DNA from: an uncultured beta proteobacterium
GTDB lineage: Bacteria; Pseudomonadota; Gammaproteobacteria; Burkholderiales; Rhodocyclaceae
Direction: 5' to 3'
Assembly: GCA_903910495.1 (NCBI GenBank)
Contig: CAIVZW010000593.1
Span: 1 to 28,981, forward strand
DNA: 28,981 bases
Shown piece by piece: positions 23,813-28,981 of the stretch. The notes under the pieces were generated by a model that saw only the letters and a program-made list of their open reading frames with translations, did no database searches and had not been told where the DNA came from. Every line of letters starts with the position of its first letter. Positions within the stretch are counted from its first letter, which is position 1. The position numbers and the translations under genes were made by a program.

Positions 23813-24907
23813 ATGGGAACCCTTCGGTTAATCCTTGCACTTGCAGTCGTAATCGCTCATATCCATATTGATAAGGGTGCCCAAGTTGGTGGAGCTGGTG
23901 CAGCGATTGTGGCCGTCAAACTATTCTTCTTGCTTTCCGGCTTTTACATGGCAATGGTTCTTGAAGACAAGTATCGTGGCCATACATTGGCGTTTTACAA
24001 AGCCCGGCTAATGAGATTGATGCCCCTTTACTGGGCTACGATCGGTGCAACCCTCATCTTCTATTACGTCACGGCCTTTGCGAGTGTAAGTGGTGCGGTT
24101 TTTTCGCGAGTTGCTGACTCTGAAAGGTCGTGGCTGGAATTAGTTGTAGCCGTATTTTCCAACCTCACTTTTATTGGCCTGGACTTCGGTAAACTTCTCT
24201 GCACGTATAACCTGCCCGGTTGCTCGTCGCTCGTGAGCTTGACGGTGGTATCCCAAGCGTGGACGTTGGGCATTGAAGTGATCTTTTACCTGATCGCCCC
24301 AATACTCGCATTCATTGGCTGGCGAGCAGTCGTAGGGAGCCTGATTGTCTCACTCGGCATCAAGGTGGCAATTATCGCTATGGGGTTAGGGGCCACGTCG
24401 TGGGGGCGAAATTTTGTACTTGCAGAAATAGTCTATTTCATGCTCGGCATGGTGGCATTTTCCCTCTACAAGTCACTCAGGCATAGTCTGCCAGACCGCA
24501 AGTATTTTATTCCCTTAATTCCGTTGTCAGCCGTGCTGCTTATTGGTTATGAGAGAGGGTTCTCATCTCTTTATTACGTCAATCAAAAGCTAATCGATGT
24601 GACACTTGATCCGCTTTTTTTTGTTGCTATGACACTAATTGTTCCATTCCTTTTCCACGCCACAGATGGGCGTAAGTGGGACGCCCTGCTCGGCGATCTT
24701 TCGTATCCGATATATATAACCCACCTGCTGTCGCTGAATGGATCCTTGATGTTGGTGGATTGGCTAGGCGTCGCGGGCGCATGGCCTCGTTTTAGCCTTC
24801 ATTTGACAATAGTGATGATGGTTGCCACCCTAAGTCTGGTCGCGGTGGTATGGCCCATCGAAATGCGCCGTGGCCGACGCCGTGGTCTGTGGGAAGAGAG
24901 TCGTTGA
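23813..24907 (+). CDS. acyltransferase-3 family membrane O-acyltransferase
   Basis: A polytopic membrane protein of about 364 residues in the acyltransferase-3 (OafA/NodX) family, which moves acetyl or other acyl groups onto sugars during surface polysaccharide synthesis. It opens MGTLRLILALAVVIAH with the family histidine H16, then FFLLSGFYM, RLMRLMPLYW (the R-x2-R-x2-P arginine motif) and SQAWTLGIEVIFYL with the conserved glutamate; LGDLSYPIYITHL closes the family pattern. About ten hydrophobic segments are visible and there is no SGNH domain. The frame is open upstream into the previous gene, but the ATG at 23813, ten bases after that gene's stop, gives the normal N-terminus. Confidence 0.9.
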   Translation: MGTLRLILALAVVIAHIHIDKGAQVGGAGAAIVAVKLFFLLSGFYMAMVLEDKYRGHTLAFYKARLMRLMPLYWATIGATLIFYYVTAFASVSGAVFSRVADSERSWLELVVAVFSNLTFIGLDFGKLLCTYNLPGCSSLVSLTVVSQAWTLGIEVIFYLIAPILAFIGWRAVVGSLIVSLGIKVAIIAMGLGATSWGRNFVLAEIVYFMLGMVAFSLYKSLRHSLPDRKYFIPLIPLSAVLLIGYERGFSSLYYVNQKLIDVTLDPLFFVAMTLIVPFLFHATDGRKWDALLGDLSYPIYITHLLSLNGSLMLVDWLGVAGAWPRFSLHLTIVMMVATLSLVAVVWPIEMRRGRRRGLWEESR

Positions 24908-24953
24908 TAGGTGAAACAGCTAAGAGTCCGACCTCAATCTGCCCCACTATTTG

Positions 24954-27326
24954 TTAAGTTGCCGCCGATAGCGGTGGCAGACCAAGACGATTCTGGTCGA
25001 TTCCCGCTTGCCGCAACAATGCCTCCGCCGCTTCGTCGAAGTGATGGACCCGCAACAGTGTCAGCAACCCTGTCAAGCAACTTTCGAGTTCGCCTGCATG
25101 CACCGCAGTACGCCGTGAGAATTCGGCCTTGCCAATTGCAGTGTCAGCATGGCGTTCAAAGAAAGTTTCCGGCATGAGCTTTGGAAATTGCTCGGAAAAC
25201 TCGAAAAATCTCAGCATGAACTTGAACCAAGGTTCGGCGAGATCGAGTTCGCGCCAGGCGCAGTGCTCGGCTTCATTCAATGCCCAGAGCGCGTGCTCGA
25301 CATAACCAAGCGACACAGAGAAGAAGGCTAATTTGGCGAGGCTCACGGCCTTGCCCGCGGCTGTGCGCTGAGATGTGCCGATGGCTCGGGGATCTTTCAG
25401 GAAAAGGGCGTCGGTTGTCACAGGAACGCCGTTACCGCGCAGACCCAGAGGGGCACGATATAGGGAACCATTAAGCAGTTGAAACAGCCTTGCGAAGACG
25501 AAGCCGCGGCCGACGAGGAAAGCTGATATCTCGCCAAACAGGGGTTGGTCTTGGTAGATCGGAACGAACTCGACCTCTGTGACTATGCAGACGGCGGCGT
25601 CCACGGCTGCGGGGGAGCCCCGAAGAATTTCGAGTTCCGAGCCCTGCGTGTCGAGTGAGAGGAAGTCCGGCAGTGGTATATCGCTGCGTTCGTTGGCGAT
25701 CTGATCGAGTGTTTTGGTGGCTACTTCGCGTCGACTCTTGGCTGAGATCGCTTCATAGACCGTGTAGTCGTAGTCGATCCAGTGAGCGGGAATGTAAAGG
25801 TTACTGAGATCGGCGTTGGCTTCAAGCAGCGAACTGCCGTAGCCATGGTGTGCGTCGCAGAAGGTTCGCGGGCCACCGGTACCGGACACACATTCATTGA
25901 GGACGATCACCTTTGCCGCACGGTTGCTATTCAGTTGTTCGAGTTCGGTGATGCAATCGGGGTCGGCCTCGTAGAGCACGTTGACCACTGAGGCATCGAA
26001 GGCAGGGTTTTCCCGAAAGGCTTGGGTTGGGCCACGGGCGCCGATATGGTGGATGGCAAGTTTGGCGTTGAGCATGGAAATTCTCTCGGGACGTTGAAGC
26101 ATATTGTGGCGTTTGAGAAATCGGGAGCCGATTGTTGATGCGGTACCGTACGAGTAGTGATCAGGCCGCAGCAAGCCAAGAAACGCCTGTTGTCTTGTCG
26201 TACCTTCACCGTCATCGACTGCGTTGCCTGCTACTCGGTCGAGCATCTCGGTTGCAAGCTCCTTGATGTCTTCGGGTGTGTTTTCTTCAAGACGGATACC
26301 AGCGTCAGTGAAGTTCCGACCGTATTGCGTTCGCGAAAGTGGTGATGCGAAGATTTCACTAAAACTAAGATACCGATCCTCACTTTTGGACCAGTGAAGC
26401 TTGGGGATCGAAATATCCTGCGGGCTGACACCCATGGCCGAGACGGGAATCATGTTGGCGAGTACGCAGGGAACACCAAATATCGTGCCGACGAGAGAGA
26501 TGCCAGACGTGTTGCCGAGAATGAACCGGGCCTTGGCACAGAGAATGATGTCCAGCCGTGGCGACTTCAGCGGATGATGTGCATAGTCGATTACCTGCGC
26601 CAACGGCGGTAGCGGCAGCATCGAAGGATCGCCAATCCGGATTGCCCAGCCGCCCCGTTTCACGATCTCCTGTGCGGCCGGAATGATGTTCTCGATGTGG
26701 CTATTGCGATGGCTATGCAGTTCCTCGTCAATAGGCGAGAAGTCGGCTTCTCGCGCATGGACGCAGACGAACCACGCGTTCTTCGGCACACCCAGTTGTT
26801 CCAGCATTTCGTTGCCCCATTCATCGTCTTCGGTGTTCAGACGCAGGAGGGGTGGCCGGCTACTCCAGTCCGCGTAGATGCGGTAGACGGCCTGCGCTTT
26901 GCCGATGGCGCGAACATAGTGGTCGATGCCGTAGCGCATCAGGCCCCAACTGCTCATGCTGGTGATAAAAAAACAGGCAGCTTTGCTGCGGACGAGGTGG
27001 AAATGCGATTGCCAATAGGAAAGCAGATGCTCGTTGGCAACCCGGCCCGGCGGGGCCAGCATGATCCACTTTCTTCTTGGAATATGGCCCAGTGCCTGTT
27101 CTCTAAGCAGGCAATCAGGCTCGAGAGCCAAGTGCCCGATGCGGTCAGTAAATACGGTGACATGACGGTAACCAGCCAGATGAAGGAGTCCAGTTATGGG
27201 TAGTAGCATTAATCCAAGCATCAGGCCTAGCAGTTTGAAAGCAGCTTTTCTTGCCAGGGTGGCTGGAGTCATCTGGCGCATGCGTCGGCATTCGAATGCA
27301 AGTCTGCGAAGATTGGTTATCCACAT
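24954..27326 (-). CDS. fusion: TIGR04372-type glycosyltransferase plus FkbM methyltransferase
   Basis: A 790-residue protein. Residues 30-51 form a hydrophobic segment, likely a membrane anchor. Residues about 60-400 are a TIGR04372-type domain paralogous to the gene at 17913 (WFVCVHARE at 185-193, GGWAIRIGDPSM at 225-236, LGNTSG, EIFASP). Residues about 420-640 are an FkbM-family methyltransferase: IGARGPTQAF at 428-437, the signature LSLDTQGSELEILRG at 556-570 and TEVEFVPIYQDQPLF. The last 150 residues are helical and unassigned, with TPR-like character. Joining glycosyl transfer and methylation in one chain suggests it adds and then caps one sugar (inference). It is the last gene of a minus operon and convergent with the acyltransferase gene, 46 bases apart. 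Confidence 0.85.
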   Translation of the reverse strand: MWITNLRRLAFECRRMRQMTPATLARKAAFKLLGLMLGLMLLPITGLLHLAGYRHVTVFTDRIGHLALEPDCLLREQALGHIPRRKWIMLAPPGRVANEHLLSYWQSHFHLVRSKAACFFITSMSSWGLMRYGIDHYVRAIGKAQAVYRIYADWSSRPPLLRLNTEDDEWGNEMLEQLGVPKNAWFVCVHAREADFSPIDEELHSHRNSHIENIIPAAQEIVKRGGWAIRIGDPSMLPLPPLAQVIDYAHHPLKSPRLDIILCAKARFILGNTSGISLVGTIFGVPCVLANMIPVSAMGVSPQDISIPKLHWSKSEDRYLSFSEIFASPLSRTQYGRNFTDAGIRLEENTPEDIKELATEMLDRVAGNAVDDGEGTTRQQAFLGLLRPDHYSYGTASTIGSRFLKRHNMLQRPERISMLNAKLAIHHIGARGPTQAFRENPAFDASVVNVLYEADPDCITELEQLNSNRAAKVIVLNECVSGTGGPRTFCDAHHGYGSSLLEANADLSNLYIPAHWIDYDYTVYEAISAKSRREVATKTLDQIANERSDIPLPDFLSLDTQGSELEILRGSPAAVDAAVCIVTEVEFVPIYQDQPLFGEISAFLVGRGFVFARLFQLLNGSLYRAPLGLRGNGVPVTTDALFLKDPRAIGTSQRTAAGKAVSLAKLAFFSVSLGYVEHALWALNEAEHCAWRELDLAEPWFKFMLRFFEFSEQFPKLMPETFFERHADTAIGKAEFSRRTAVHAGELESCLTGLLTLLRVHHFDEAAEALLRQAGIDQNRLGLPPLSAAT

Positions 27327-27366
27327 GATGAATTGGAAGTCGGCGTTGGCGGGACGATCAAGGTTG

Positions 27367-28377
27367 CTATCTTTTTGTGGCTTTCACCAAAATTTCCTCG
27401 CCAAGTGCGGGTTCGAAGAAAAGAGTGATCCATTCGAGATAGAAAAGGCATAGCCCCATAAATCTTGTAGCGATCGGGAGTTGTCCGATGTCGTAGTGGC
27501 CACTGTGTCGCAGGTCAACGCTGGCACCGAGTGTCCAGTTGGCATCCCGCGGTGTCGTTGCGCAGCGGACGTCGGCAAATCCTGCATCTGCGCAGAGTTT
27601 GGGCAGATTCCGACAGTTGAACACGTGCAGATGGCGAGGTGGATCGAGATGGAGCCAGTTTCGACCGAACCAGCGATGGCCGAGGCTATCTGTGTTCGGG
27701 GTGAGCATCGCCAGCACGCCTCCAGGACGCAGCAGGCGGTGACACTCGCGAATGGTTTCTTGTGGATCAGGAACGTGCTCGATGACATGGCTCATCAGGA
27801 TGGCGTCGAAAGATGCTGCGGGGAGGGCGCCTGGTTGCAAGGTCGCTGAAAGAACGCTAAGCCCCCTGGCACTTGCCAACTGTGCGGCTTTGGCGTCAGG
27901 CTCGATTCCATTGGTTTTCCATCCCAGATCCCGGAACAGCGCCAGACGATCACCGTTGCCACAACCGATCTCAAGCAACTTCCCTCCAGGTTGCCATGGC
28001 AACCACATCGCCATGGCATCCATTCCGATGCGCCGGTGGGGTACACATCCCATCAGCGTGCCAATCGTCCGAATCCACCTGGAGCCTTCTGTTGCGGGAT
28101 AGCTGAAGCGACGGTTGACGTAGCTGTTACGAGCGCGAAGGTAGATGCGACGCAATCTTGATGCATCGCTGTTCGGGGTGTGCGTGTAATAAGTTTCGTA
28201 GGCCTTGGCCAAGGTTGCGGCATCTGGCATCGGATCGAGCCATACGAGGCCACAGTCAGGGTTGGTACAGCAAACCAGGTTCCAGGAGCCTGAAGCATTT
28301 CCCATTCTGTCGTGCAGTGCTTCATGGATCAGCGCAGAAGCACCACCGCAGACCTTGCAGAAGGCTGCAGAAGTCAT
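27367..28377 (-). CDS. zinc-finger class I methyltransferase
   Basis: A 336-residue methyltransferase. The N-terminus has a zinc-binding pattern (C7-x2-C10 in FCKVCGG and C37-x4-C42 in CCTNPDC), then LVWLDPMPD. The SAM motif is LLEIGCGNGDRL, with GIEPD at the acidic position and the SHVIEHVPDP motif. The open frame extends to 28437, but the ATG at 28377 overlaps the previous gene's stop as ATGA and puts the cysteines at the usual position. It lies 40 bases before the TIGR04372-FkbM gene. Probably a sugar methyltransferase of the locus. Confidence 0.87.
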   Translation of the reverse strand: MTSAAFCKVCGGASALIHEALHDRMGNASGSWNLVCCTNPDCGLVWLDPMPDAATLAKAYETYYTHTPNSDASRLRRIYLRARNSYVNRRFSYPATEGSRWIRTIGTLMGCVPHRRIGMDAMAMWLPWQPGGKLLEIGCGNGDRLALFRDLGWKTNGIEPDAKAAQLASARGLSVLSATLQPGALPAASFDAILMSHVIEHVPDPQETIRECHRLLRPGGVLAMLTPNTDSLGHRWFGRNWLHLDPPRHLHVFNCRNLPKLCADAGFADVRCATTPRDANWTLGASVDLRHSGHYDIGQLPIATRFMGLCLFYLEWITLFFEPALGEEILVKATKR

Positions 28378-28664
28378 TGGGCCACGCAAGGTGTTAAATC
28401 GAGCAGCGCACAGATATGCTCGGCGAGGGAGAGGCACGATAGTTGCGGTTTGAGCGCAACAGCTTCTTCACGGGTGATCATGCGGACATCGGCAACGCTG
28501 TTGCTTCGGACCTCGTCGAGAAACTGCCTCGGCTTGTTTTTCTGGTCCGACGCGATGGCGACAATCCGCTTACCGCAGCGCTTGTATTCAATGCACATTC
28601 GGACGCAAGCGAATCCTATAACGAACGCGCCTATTTCTATGGCACCCTTTTGCTCAGTAGTCAT
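28374..28664 (-). CDS. small unknown protein, first gene of the minus operon
   Basis: A 96-residue open frame that I do not recognise. The N-terminus has a hydrophobic run (IEIGAFVIGFACVRMCI, about 9-25) that could be a membrane anchor or a beta-strand core. The rest is a mixed charged segment with RIVAIASDQKNK. Its stop overlaps the next ATG (ATGA), which strongly supports it being translated. No clear ribosome binding site precedes the ATG at 28664. It starts 44 bases from the divergent nucleotidyltransferase gene. Confidence 0.55.
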   Translation of the reverse strand: MTTEQKGAIEIGAFVIGFACVRMCIEYKRCGKRIVAIASDQKNKPRQFLDEVRSNSVADVRMITREEAVALKPQLSCLSLAEHICALLDLTPCVAQ

Positions 28665-28708
28665 GAAGTTTTACGATAGAATTATGTATTATACAAAGGA
28701 ACCATGGC

Positions 28709-28981
28709 ATGGTTTGGGACTCAGGAAATTCGGATTTGGCGGGAATCGTCGCAGAGATTGTTCAGCAAGCGCACGATTCGAAGCGAATTGTATTCGTATC
28801 CGGCAATTTCAATGTGATTCATCCGGGCCACTTGAGGCTGTTGAATTTCGCCGCCGAGTGCGGCGATTTTCTTGTTGTGGGGGTCACCGGCGATGATGTT
28901 CCTGGCGCGTTGATTCCAGAAAATTTGCGCCTGGAAGGTGTGCAGGCCATCGGCGCCGTGAGTTTTGCCTTTTTGTTGCCC
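28709..28981 (+). CDS. cytidylyltransferase-fold nucleotidyltransferase, partial at window end
   Basis: The first 91 residues of a nucleotidyltransferase of the RfaE C-domain/glycerol-3-phosphate cytidylyltransferase type; the gene runs off the right edge. The diagnostic motif is SGNFNVIHPGHLRLLNFA, holding the HxGH signature of the superfamily, followed by LVVGVTGD. An AAAGGA at 28695-28700 precedes the ATG by eight bases. A few residues lie ahead of the usual fold start (DLAGIVAEIVQQAHDSK), so it may be a larger multi-domain protein. It could activate a sugar phosphate with CTP or ATP and so complete the phosphosugar route in the first part of the locus (inference). Confidence 0.85.
   Translation, partial: MVWDSGNSDLAGIVAEIVQQAHDSKRIVFVSGNFNVIHPGHLRLLNFAAECGDFLVVGVTGDDVPGALIPENLRLEGVQAIGAVSFAFLLP

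Noticed and set aside
24908..24953. Bidirectional terminator between the convergent acyltransferase and fusion genes
   Set aside because: The 46-base gap contains no convincing stem-loop with a T-run on either strand.
26600..26625. GGCGGTAGCG, similar to the ops/JUMPStart element for RfaH
   Set aside because: It lies inside the coding region of the minus-strand fusion gene and not upstream of an operon, so chance is the best explanation.
1..28981. CRISPR arrays, tRNA or rRNA genes, prophage genes or an intact insertion sequence
   Set aside because: No regularly spaced repeats, cloverleaf-like sequences, phage structural genes or transposase domains were recognised on either strand.

Overview
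The window looks like a chromosomal surface-polysaccharide locus from a Gram-negative proteobacterium, most likely a betaproteobacterium. The reasons are the betaproteobacterial-type UbiA (4-hydroxybenzoate octaprenyltransferase), the ABC-2 polysaccharide exporter, the WbuC-type cupin and the short-gap, ATGA-overlap gene packing. GC is roughly mid-50s percent by eye. The genus assignment is an inference and is not fixed by anything I can compute here.

Layout. Positions 1-1082 are a gene-poor, decayed stretch: a REP-like repeat, a collapsed AAA/DUF4143-type ATPase remnant and a 100-bp palindromic, MITE-like element. ubiA follows on the minus strand (1083-1976). A long plus-strand gene train runs from 2202 to 24907. 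In order it encodes an exporter (permease, then ATPase); a sugar-precursor block (two SDR epimerases, a SIS isomerase, a HAD phosphatase, an APH-fold kinase and a two-subunit transketolase); a methyltransferase and a zinc alcohol dehydrogenase; and, after a 267-bp AT-rich gap, a modification block. The modification block holds a Gfo/Idh/MocA oxidoreductase, a C-methyltransferase, two more methyltransferases, a C-methyltransferase homologue with a ruined SAM motif, a WbuC cupin, a TIGR04372-type putative glycosyltransferase, a methyltransferase-like/sulfotransferase fusion, a NanM-type sugar O-methyltransferase with a TPR-like tail, and an acyltransferase-3 membrane protein. A convergent minus-strand operon (28664 to 24954) encodes a small unknown protein, a zinc-finger methyltransferase and a large TIGR04372-FkbM fusion. 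A cytidylyltransferase-fold gene starts divergently at 28709 and runs off the window.

How the genes fit together (inference). Transketolase could supply a C7 or C5 ketose phosphate. The SIS isomerase, HAD phosphatase, kinase and nucleotidyltransferase could convert it to an NDP-sugar, and the SDRs, ADH and Gfo/Idh enzymes would tailor it. The glycan would then be heavily decorated by methyl, sulfate and acyl groups and exported by the ABC transporter. Nine methyltransferase-fold domains, one sulfotransferase and one acyltransferase lie in about 19 kb. No classical GT2, GT4 or GT9-type glycosyltransferase, Wzx, Wzy or initiating transferase is visible; the only glycosyltransferase candidates are two paralogous TIGR04372-type proteins. 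No tRNA, rRNA, CRISPR array or intact insertion sequence was recognised.
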